A stretch of 64,000 nt of DNA from Streptomyces sp. NBS 14/10. Lineage in GTDB: Bacteria > Actinomycetota > Actinomycetes > Streptomycetales > Streptomycetaceae. Below the pieces are notes generated by a model. The model saw only the letters and a list, made by a program, of their open reading frames with translations, did not search any database and was not told the DNA's origin. Below are positions 54,956 to 64,000 of the stretch, piece after piece. The stretch covers positions 46,971-110,970 of the forward strand of contig NZ_NCSM01000036.1 of the NCBI RefSeq assembly GCF_002224125.1. The letters are read 5' to 3'. The translations under genes and the position numbers were made by a program. Numbering within the stretch: the stretch's first letter is position 1; every line of letters begins with the position of its first letter.

Positions 54956-56257
54956 TCAGTTCAGGGCGAAGTAGCGCAGCCAGAGATATCCGGCGGCGAT
55001 GGTGACCGTCACCGAGGTCACGGCCAGGCCGTACTTGGTGAACTGCCAGAACGAGATGGGCTGGCGGTTGCGTTCGGCGATCCCCAGGACCACGACATTG
55101 GCGGAGGCGCCGATCGCGGTGGCATTGCCACCGAGGTCGGCCCCCAGCGCCAGCGCCCACCACAGCACATGGACACCATCACCCCCGCCGAAGCCGTGCG
55201 CCAGGTCGGCCGTGATGGGAGCCATGGTGGCGACATACGGAATGTTGTCGACAACCCCCGACAACACCGCGGAACCGAACACCAACAGCATCGCCGCGCC
55301 GAGTTCACTGCCACCGGTCGCGTCCGCCAGGGCCTGGGAGATCTCCCCGATGACACCGGTCTCGATCAGCGAACCCACCATGATGAACAGCCCGGCGAAG
55401 AAAGCGAGAGTCGGCCACTCGACCTCCTTCAGCGCCTCACCCGTCCCCACCGTCGAGACGGCGATCAGCAACCCTGCGCCGAGCAGAGCGACCACGCTCG
55501 GCGCGTAGTGCAGCACCGGGTGTGCCACAAAACCGACGACGACCAGCGCGAGTACGGCCAGGCCCTGGTACAGCAGCCGGTGGTCACGGATCGCCTCGCG
55601 CTCCTCAAGCGCCATCACTTCGGCGGCGCGCTGCTCGTCGTACACGAACACCTTGCGGAACATCACCCGGCACATCACCACCAGAACGACGGTGAGGATC
55701 GCGGCGATCGGCGCCAGATGGACCAGGAAGTCGTTGAAGGTCAGCCCGCCCCGGCTGGCGATGATGATGTTCGGCGGATCGCCGACCAGGGTGGCGGTGC
55801 CACCGATGTTGGAGGCCATCACCTCGGCGATCAGAAACGGTGCGACGGGCAGGGCGAGGCGTTCGCACACCAGCAGGGTGACCGGCGCGATCAGCAGCAC
55901 CGTGGTGACGTTGTCCAGCAGCGCCGAGGCGCCCGCGGTGATCACTATCAGCATCGCCATCACCCGGAAGGGCCTGCCGCGGGCGCGTTTGACCGCCCAG
56001 ATCGCCAGATACTCGAACACGCCCGTCTGCCGCAGGACACCGACGATCGCCATCATCCCCAGCAGCAGGAAGATGACGTTCCAGTCGATCCCGGAGCGCT
56101 CGTCGAAGAACGCCGCCGTATCGTCGGTGGCGCCGATCGCGAGCATGGCCGCCGCCCCACCCAGGGCGGCGGCCGTACGGTGCACATGCTCGCTGATGAT
56201 CGCCGCGTACGCGATGACGAAAACCGCGATCGCCGCCCAGCTGTGCCAGTCGCTCAT
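54956..56257 (-). CDS. ArsB/NhaD-family ion transporter
   Basis: This 433-residue protein has about eleven to twelve membrane helices. Conserved segments are ALLDNVTTVLLIAPVTLLVC, GGTATLVGDPPNIIIASRG and VLSGVVDNIPYVATMAPI, which mark the ion transporter superfamily containing arsenite, Na+/H+ (NhaD) and dicarboxylate (SLC13) carriers. It is on the same strand as the malonate genes but 105 bp beyond them, so a role in malonate uptake or sodium cycling is possible. The substrate cannot be told from the sequence. Confidence 0.88.
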   Translation of the reverse strand: MSDWHSWAAIAVFVIAYAAIISEHVHRTAAALGGAAAMLAIGATDDTAAFFDERSGIDWNVIFLLLGMMAIVGVLRQTGVFEYLAIWAVKRARGRPFRVMAMLIVITAGASALLDNVTTVLLIAPVTLLVCERLALPVAPFLIAEVMASNIGGTATLVGDPPNIIIASRGGLTFNDFLVHLAPIAAILTVVLVVMCRVMFRKVFVYDEQRAAEVMALEEREAIRDHRLLYQGLAVLALVVVGFVAHPVLHYAPSVVALLGAGLLIAVSTVGTGEALKEVEWPTLAFFAGLFIMVGSLIETGVIGEISQALADATGGSELGAAMLLVFGSAVLSGVVDNIPYVATMAPITADLAHGFGGGDGVHVLWWALALGADLGGNATAIGASANVVVLGIAERNRQPISFWQFTKYGLAVTSVTVTIAAGYLWLRYFALN

Positions 56258-56362
56258 GTCACCCCCAGGAGTCGTTCCAGCAGATGCACGGCGGTGATCA
56301 CGCCGAGCAGCCGGGAGCCACCGCGACCGACGGTGCCCCGCTCACTCCATCGGCGATTGCCC

Positions 56363-57127
56363 TCACCCACCGACGATCGCCCGCACCCCCATGTACAGCA
56401 GCGACGGGCCGAGCAAGCAGCCGACGCCCGTGTAGAAGGTGGCCGTCATGGCCCCGTAGGGGACCAGGCGCTTGTCGGTGGCCGCGAGGCCTCCGGCCAC
56501 GCCGGAGGTCGTACCCAGCAGGCCGCCGAAGGCCATGGCGGACTTCGGGTTGTTCAGACCGATCAGCGGGGCGATGAGCGGTGTCCCCACCATCACCACC
56601 ACGGATTTGACCAGACCGGCCGCCACCGACAGCGCGATCACGTCCGAGCTCGCGCCCACCGCCGTGCCGGTCACCGGCCCGACGATGTATGTGGCCGCAC
56701 CGGCGCCGATGGTCGTCAGCGATTTGGCGTCGGTGTAGCCGAAGAAGGCGGCGATGACGGCCCCGACCACGAACGAGATGAGTACGCCCAGCAGGATCGA
56801 CAGCCCGCCGGACAGCCCGGCACGCTTGATCACCTTCAGGTCGACGCCGTAGGCGGTGGAGATGATCGCGAAGTCCCGAAGCATCGCGCCGCCCATCAGG
56901 CTCAGCCCGGAGAGCGCTGTGAAGTCGGCGAGCCCGTGCTCGCCGTCGGTCACCGTGCCGCCCCAGTAGGCCAGGACCAGGCCGAGGAGGATGGCGATGG
57001 CGGAGCCCTGCAGCCGGCCGCGGGTCAGCGTCTTGGACAACCACCCGCCGACCAGCATCAGCGCGCCGACCAGCGCGAAGGCCACGAGCAGGCCATTGTC
57101 TTCGAAGACGGATGTGAACCTGTCCAT
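56363..57127 (-). CDS. madM: Malonate carrier subunit MadM
   Basis: The 254-residue product has about eight membrane helices and the MadM segments GGWLSKTLTRGRLQGSAIAI, LMGGAMLRDFAIISTAYGVD, IGAGAATYIVGPVTGTAVGA and NNPKSAMAFGGLLGTTSGVA. MadL and MadM together form a sodium-dependent malonate importer. It begins 1 bp after the madL stop. The malonyl-CoA synthetase and decarboxylase upstream process the imported malonate. Confidence 0.9.
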   Translation of the reverse strand: MDRFTSVFEDNGLLVAFALVGALMLVGGWLSKTLTRGRLQGSAIAILLGLVLAYWGGTVTDGEHGLADFTALSGLSLMGGAMLRDFAIISTAYGVDLKVIKRAGLSGGLSILLGVLISFVVGAVIAAFFGYTDAKSLTTIGAGAATYIVGPVTGTAVGASSDVIALSVAAGLVKSVVVMVGTPLIAPLIGLNNPKSAMAFGGLLGTTSGVAGGLAATDKRLVPYGAMTATFYTGVGCLLGPSLLYMGVRAIVGG

Positions 57128-57128
57128 C

Positions 57129-57539
57129 TCAGGCCTCCTGCTTCTCGTCCGCGCTCAGCGTCTGCGGCGTCTCCAGTGGTTCGCCCGGTTCGCCGATCCG
57201 CGCCAGCGCGGGTACCAGGGCGAACCCCGCGGCGACGGCGCCGAGTCCCGCCAGGATCGCCATCGGACCGCCGGTGACCGCCTTGACCACGTTCTGCGCG
57301 GAGGCCATGGCGATGACGATCGGTATGTACATCGCGCTCCAGAAGAGCACGCCCTGCTCGGAGGCCTCGGGGAACTTGCCCTTCCGGCGGAGCTGGTGGG
57401 TGACCAGCACCAGCATGATCATGGCGAAGCCGACTCCGCCGACATTGGCATCGACGCCGACCACGACGCCGAGCAGTTCACCGGTGAGTGTGCCCGCGAG
57501 CATGCACACCGCCAGTGCGGCAACTCCATAGATAACCAT
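57129..57539 (-). CDS. madL: Malonate carrier subunit MadL
   Basis: From ATG 57539 (GGAGA upstream) the product is 136 residues with four hydrophobic segments. The MadL signature is MVIYGVAALAVCMLAGTLTG, then ANVGGVGFAMIMLVLVTHQL and SAMYIPIVIAMASAQNVV. The last 20 residues are a charged extension. It pairs with MadM downstream to import malonate with sodium. Confidence 0.9.
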   Translation of the reverse strand: MVIYGVAALAVCMLAGTLTGELLGVVVGVDANVGGVGFAMIMLVLVTHQLRRKGKFPEASEQGVLFWSAMYIPIVIAMASAQNVVKAVTGGPMAILAGLGAVAAGFALVPALARIGEPGEPLETPQTLSADEKQEA

Positions 57540-57614
57540 CGTCTTCTCCACGCTGAGAGACACCGGGGGGACATGGGGGAAACAGGGGACCTGCAGGGTG
57601 AGACAGAGGTGGAG

Positions 57615-57645
57615 CCGGCCGGCCCCGTGGACCACAGCCGGCCGG
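57615..57645 (-). terminator. Hairpin between matAB and madL
   Basis: CCGGCCGGC and GCCGGCCGG (9 bp) enclose a 13-nt loop holding a further small palindrome, GTGGACCAC. It starts 5 bp beyond the stop of the decarboxylase-synthetase gene. It may end part of the transcription before the madLM genes, lowering carrier expression relative to the enzymes. Confidence 0.5.
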
Positions 57646-57649
57646 TGGA

Positions 57650-60631
<2,982 letters not shown>

Positions 60632-60674
60632 CTCCGCTCCTTCGCCCTGCCTCCGGTTCCAGACCATTTCATAT

Positions 60675-60748
60675 GCGTAAACGCGTCTGATGTATATAAC
60701 AACGCGAGAGTGAGATGCACCACCCCCTGTCCAGATCGGATAATCTGG
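60675..60748. promoter_or_regulatory. Divergent control region of matAB and the gntR-type gene
   Basis: Between the two start codons are GCGTAAACGC (60675-60684), an AT-rich TGTATATAACA segment (60691-60701), and the perfect inverted repeat CCAGAT-N6-ATCTGG (60731-60748), which covers a GATAAT -10 candidate for the GntR gene. The last is the best operator candidate for autoregulation; the AT-rich segment probably holds a -10 for matAB. Confidence 0.45.
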
Positions 60749-60762
60749 GCTCGGAGGTGTCC

Positions 60763-61440
60763 ATGGCTCGAGTCCCGGAATCACAGCGCGTACGGGACGC
60801 GCTCGAGAACGCCGTCATCGACGGCCGCTACCGACCCGGTGAACGCCTGGATCCGGCACAGCTCGAGCGGGAGTACGGATGCTCGCGCACGCCGATCCGA
60901 GAAGCCCTCCAGGCCCTGGAGCGCTCCGGACTGGTGCAGATCCGCCCCAAACGCGGCACATTCGTCACCGAGTTGAGCATCTCCGAGCTGGCCGAACGCT
61001 TCGAAGTCATGGCCGAGCTCGAGGGAATGGCGGCACGGCTCTCCGCCCGCCGTATCGAGCGGGAGTCGCTGGACGAGCTCGAACGCGCCCTGCAGGAGTG
61101 CGTGAAACACGCCACGGCCGGCGACGCCGACCGCTACTACTACGCCAACGCCTGGTTCCACGACATCGTCTACGACTCCTGCGGCAACGAGTACCTGCGA
61201 CAGCAGGCCCAGGCGCTCAAACGGGCCCTCCAGCCGTACCGGCGGCTGCAGTTGCGCGTGCCGGATCGCATGCGGCGCTCGCTGGCCGAGCACCGTGAGA
61301 TCGCCGACGCCATTGCCGGCGGGGACGCGGACACCGCGGAGAACGCCGCCCGCGACCACGTGCTCGTCCAGGTCAAGGAGTTCAGCCAGCTGATGCGGAC
61401 GTGGCGGCAGGTGACGGAGTCGGCACACAGCGCCAGGTGA
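60763..61440 (+). CDS. GntR-family (FadR subfamily) regulator of malonate use
   Basis: This 225-residue protein has a winged helix at the N-terminal end (NAVIDGRYRPGERLDPAQLE, YGCSRTPIREALQALERSGL) and an all-helical FCD sensor domain with metal-binding type residues (ERFEVMAELEGMAARLSARR, WFHDIVYDSCGNEYLRQQAQ, EHREIADAIAGGDADTAENA). It is divergent from the decarboxylase-synthetase gene, as MatR/MdcY-type regulators are, and so probably represses or activates that locus with malonate or malonyl-CoA as effector. GGAGG precedes the ATG. Confidence 0.9.
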   Translation: MARVPESQRVRDALENAVIDGRYRPGERLDPAQLEREYGCSRTPIREALQALERSGLVQIRPKRGTFVTELSISELAERFEVMAELEGMAARLSARRIERESLDELERALQECVKHATAGDADRYYYANAWFHDIVYDSCGNEYLRQQAQALKRALQPYRRLQLRVPDRMRRSLAEHREIADAIAGGDADTAENAARDHVLVQVKEFSQLMRTWRQVTESAHSAR

Positions 61441-61476
61441 ACCGCGCTCCCGGTACGGCGGAGGCGGCCGCGAGCA

Positions 61477-62484
61477 TCATCCATCCGCGGCGAGGGCCTC
61501 CTCGGCGATCGTGTGGTCGATCGCCGCGTCCCAGTCGACGCTCTTGGTCAGGACGCCGGACGCCTTGAGTTCCCTCTCCTGGCGCTTCAGATCGGCGAGG
61601 AAGCGCTCGTTGGGCGCCGAGAGCAGGTACTCACGGCGGCGGAAGGTGAGCGCGGCGACCTCGGCGTCCAGCTTGTTGGCGGAGGCAAAGAGCCGGAGCG
61701 CATTGTCCTGGTGGGCGTTGACCCAGGTCAGCGCCTTGCGGTAGGTGCGGAGCGCCTTGGCTATGGTCTTCGGGTACTTCTTCACGTAGTCGCGGTGGCC
61801 GTAGATCACCACGTAGTTCTCGACCAGGCCCTGGCCGGTGAGCAGCGTGCGGGTGCGCTTGGATGCCTCGAGCCGGGCGGCGAACGGGTCCCAGGTCTGT
61901 ACGGCGTCCACGGAGCCGGACAGCAGCGCGGCGGTGATCTGATCGGTGGTGAGGGGGACGAACTTGATCTCGCCCGCGTCGATTCCGGCCTTCTCCGCCG
62001 CGCGCAGCACGAACAGGTTCGCGTTGATCGTGGTGCCGTAGGAGCCGAGCTTCCTGCCCTTGAGATCAATGACGCTCTTGATACCGGAGTCCTTGCGGAC
62101 CAGCAACGCCTGGGTGCGCGGGCTGTGTTCGACGAGGGCGACCACGGTGAACGGCTGGCTGGAGAGCTGGATCGGCCCCAGCCCGCCGAGCCCGAGATCG
62201 AGGGCGCGGCCGGCCACCGACTGCTGGATGACGGTCGGGTCGAGGACCTTGAGCGATACGTCGGTGCCGTCGCCGCTCAGCGCCGAGGCGAGCGTCTTCT
62301 GCTTCTGCAGCACGTCCATCACGATGTAGGGCGGCTGGAATCCGATCCTGAGCTGCCCGGCGACCCCTTTTGCCACCGAACCGGAGGCCGAGGCGCCGGA
62401 TCCGCACGCCGCGAGCGATGTCGCGGCGGCGCCGCCCGCCGCGACTCGCAGCAGTCCGCGCCGGGACAGAGAGAGGTCAGGCAT
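61477..62484 (-). CDS. Sulfonate/nitrate/taurine-type ABC binding lipoprotein
   Basis: The 335-residue protein has a twin-arginine leader with lipobox (LSRRGLLRVAAGG then SLAACGSGA) and the SsuA/TauA-like fold: GQLRIGFQPPYIVMDVLQKQ, ALDLGLGGLGPIQLSSQPFT and ALLSGSVDAVQTWDPFAARL. It would deliver a sulfonate or similar anion to the importer encoded just upstream. Its start overlaps the ATPase gene end by 8 bp, so the order is permease, ATPase, receptor. The ligand is inferred from the family only. Confidence 0.88.
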   Translation of the reverse strand: MPDLSLSRRGLLRVAAGGAAATSLAACGSGASASGSVAKGVAGQLRIGFQPPYIVMDVLQKQKTLASALSGDGTDVSLKVLDPTVIQQSVAGRALDLGLGGLGPIQLSSQPFTVVALVEHSPRTQALLVRKDSGIKSVIDLKGRKLGSYGTTINANLFVLRAAEKAGIDAGEIKFVPLTTDQITAALLSGSVDAVQTWDPFAARLEASKRTRTLLTGQGLVENYVVIYGHRDYVKKYPKTIAKALRTYRKALTWVNAHQDNALRLFASANKLDAEVAALTFRRREYLLSAPNERFLADLKRQERELKASGVLTKSVDWDAAIDHTIAEEALAADG

Positions 62485-63319
62485 GGTGCTTCTCCTCGGA
62501 AGGATCGGTGCGTGGGGAATCGGTGCGTGGGGAATCGGGGTGGCGGGAATCGGTGCGTGGGGAGAGGCCGCTCAGGGCGAAGTCACCGAGCAGCGCGGCG
62601 CGGTGCTCGGCGAAACGCGCCGAGGCCCGGTCCCGCGGATAGGGCAGGTCGATCTCGTGGACGCGCCGCACCCGCCCCGGGCGGGAGTCGAGGACGACGA
62701 CGCGCTGGGCGAGGGCGACTGCCTCGTCGATGTCGTGCGTGACCAGGAGGGCGGTGACGTGGTGGGCGGTCCAGATGTCGCGCAGGGCGTCCTGGAGCCG
62801 GATCCGGGTGAACGCGTCCAGTGCGCCGAACGGTTCGTCCAGAAGAAGGACGTCCGGAGCGGGCGCCAGTGCGCGGGCGATGGCCACGCGCTGCGCCATA
62901 CCGCCGGACAGCTGGCCGGGGTAGGCATCGGCGAAGCCCTCCAGGCCGACCAGCTCCAGGAGTTGGGCCACCCGCCGCTCGCGTGCGGCGCGGTCACCTC
63001 GCAGCCCGGCGCCGATGTTCTTCGCGACGGACTGCCACGGGAAGAGGCGGTGCTCCTGGAAGACCAGGCCGCGCGAGGCATGCGGCCCGGTGATGGGGTC
63101 ACCACCTGCGAACACCTCCCCGTCACCCCGGGTGTCCAGGCCCGCGACGGCCCGCAGGATGGTCGACTTGCCGCAGCCGGACGGCCCGACCAGGGCGGTG
63201 AACTCGCCGGGCGCGATGTCCAGGTCGACGCCGTCGACGGCCCTGAGGGCACCGGCCGGGGTGGTGAACGTACGGCCATAGCCGCGCAGGGACAGGGCGA
63301 TACTCATGGCTCGGATCAC
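62477..63319 (-). CDS. Sulfonate/nitrate-type ABC transporter ATPase
   Basis: The ATPase has GPSGCGKSTILRAVAGL (Walker A), LSGGMAQRVAIARAL (signature), VLLLDEPFGALDAFTR (Walker B) and the switch LLVTHDIDEAV. Length is 280 residues from GTG 63319, which overlaps the permease stop by GTGA; ATG 63307 is an alternative. The C-terminal tail contains a short repeat (RHPDSPRTDSPRTDPSEE) encoded by near-perfect 15-bp direct repeats at about 62511-62570. This tail is not part of the family core. Confidence 0.92.
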   Translation of the reverse strand: MIRAMSIALSLRGYGRTFTTPAGALRAVDGVDLDIAPGEFTALVGPSGCGKSTILRAVAGLDTRGDGEVFAGGDPITGPHASRGLVFQEHRLFPWQSVAKNIGAGLRGDRAARERRVAQLLELVGLEGFADAYPGQLSGGMAQRVAIARALAPAPDVLLLDEPFGALDAFTRIRLQDALRDIWTAHHVTALLVTHDIDEAVALAQRVVVLDSRPGRVRRVHEIDLPYPRDRASARFAEHRAALLGDFALSGLSPRTDSRHPDSPRTDSPRTDPSEEKHHA

Positions 63320-64000
63320 GCCCCCGCGTGCAGGTCGCGCCAGCGCAGCAGCCGTCGCTCCGCGGCCCGTACGAGCAGGTCGACGGCCTTGCCCGCGACG
63401 GCGAAGACCAGCAGCGCCGCGATCACCACATCGACCCGCGACAGCTCACGTCCCTGGTTGAGCATGAACCCCAACCCGGAGGTGGCCCCGAGGAGTTCGG
63501 CCAGGACCAGCAGCACCCAGGCGACGCCGAGCGCGTACCGGACGCCGTTGAGGATCTCCGGGAGCGCCGCGGGCAGGACGATCCGGCGCAGCACGGTGGG
63601 CCGGTTCCACTGGAACACCTGGCCCACCTCGACGAGTTTGCGGTCCACGTTGCGGATGCCGCCGAAGGTGTTGATGTACACGGGAAAGAAGCTGCCCACC
63701 GCGACCAGTACCACCTTCGGCGCCTCGTCCAGTCCGAGCCAGACGATGAGCAGGGGCGACAGGCCCGACACCGGTACGGTGCGCAGCATCTGCACCGTGG
63801 TGTCGAGCAGCCGCTCGGACAGCACGGACAGGCCGACGAGCGAGCCGAGCAGCAGCCCCAGCGATGCGCCGATCAGGAAGCCGGAGGCCCAGCGCTCGAT
63901 GCTCGCGGACAGGTCGGTGACAAGAGTGCCGTCGCCGGCGGAGTCCCGCAGGACGCGGGCCACCGCGCCGGGCGAGGGCAGCAGCAGCGGATCCATCCAG
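63316..64000 (-). CDS. Sulfonate/nitrate-type ABC transporter permease, partial
   Basis: The frame is open to the right edge and continues beyond it, so the N-terminal end is missing. The 228 residues present have about five membrane helices and the SsuC/TauC-type segments WMDPLLLPSPGAVARVLRD, LGLDEAPKVVLVAVGSFFPV and LPAALPEILNGVRYALGVAW (the permease loop). It overlaps the ATPase gene by 4 bp and forms the channel of the importer. Confidence 0.9.
   Translation of the reverse strand, partial: WMDPLLLPSPGAVARVLRDSAGDGTLVTDLSASIERWASGFLIGASLGLLLGSLVGLSVLSERLLDTTVQMLRTVPVSGLSPLLIVWLGLDEAPKVVLVAVGSFFPVYINTFGGIRNVDRKLVEVGQVFQWNRPTVLRRIVLPAALPEILNGVRYALGVAWVLLVLAELLGATSGLGFMLNQGRELSRVDVVIAALLVFAVAGKAVDLLVRAAERRLLRWRDLHAGA

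Overview
The window is high-GC actinobacterial DNA, almost certainly from a Streptomyces chromosome. Supporting signs are GC-rich third codon positions, twin-arginine and lipobox leaders, a type I-E style CRISPR repeat, a Nur-type nickel box in front of an Fe superoxide dismutase, and a SAM-IV-like riboswitch followed by a cysteine-containing leader peptide. The many decayed insertion sequences and broken genes between about 15 and 47 kb suggest an accessory region such as a chromosome arm. No tRNA or rRNA gene was seen.

Layout. (1) 0.2-15.1 kb is a plant-polysaccharide locus. A LacI-family regulator is divergent from an operon with an eroded Gfo/Idh-type oxidoreductase, a PmoA-like protein, a frameshifted small gene, a complete carbohydrate ABC importer (lipoprotein and two permeases), a DUF624-like membrane protein, a GH2 enzyme, a very large secreted GH67 alpha-glucuronidase and a secreted GH43 enzyme. 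The enzymes fit debranching of glucurono(arabino)xylan, import of the products and repression by the LacI protein. (2) 15.1-26.4 kb holds an Orn/Lys/Arg decarboxylase, a SorC-type regulator broken by one base, a ribose-type binding protein whose 5' end is made of transposase sequence, an MHYT membrane protein, and a WYL regulator divergent from a UvrA-like ABC protein. Two truncated copies of one IS end bracket 20.8-26.4 kb in opposite orientation. (3) 26.9-31 kb holds an NHL-repeat protein, a processive-type glycosyltransferase and a small LPxxG membrane protein. (4) 31-43.3 kb holds an acyl-CoA dehydrogenase homologue, a GlxA-type regulator with a divergent MFS exporter, an SDR/TetR pair, a metallophosphoesterase, a secreted three-repeat protein, IS110, IS3/IS481 and integrase remnants, and a one-spacer CRISPR array without cas genes.

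(5) 43.6-47.2 kb begins with sodF and its Nur box and then becomes a gene graveyard: short, frameshifted or internally deleted pieces of at least seven unrelated genes. (6) 47.3-54.9 kb holds an LLM-class oxidoreductase, a DUF1684 protein and an oligopeptide-type ABC importer. The 533-nt untranslated region before the importer contains a SAM-IV-like aptamer, a leader peptide ending SCLCQA and two strong hairpins, which suggests control by sulfur status and import of a sulfur compound. (7) 55.0-61.4 kb is a malonate-use locus: an ArsB/NhaD-family transporter, MadL/MadM carrier subunits, malonyl-CoA decarboxylase and malonyl-CoA synthetase in a single reading frame, and a divergent GntR regulator. 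(8) 61.5-64 kb is a sulfonate/nitrate-type ABC importer whose permease runs off the right end.

The most notable points are the SAM-IV plus leader-peptide control region, the one-frame decarboxylase-synthetase with a hexanucleotide repeat inside it, the secreted multidomain GH67 enzyme, the transposase-capped binding protein, and the minimal CRISPR array.
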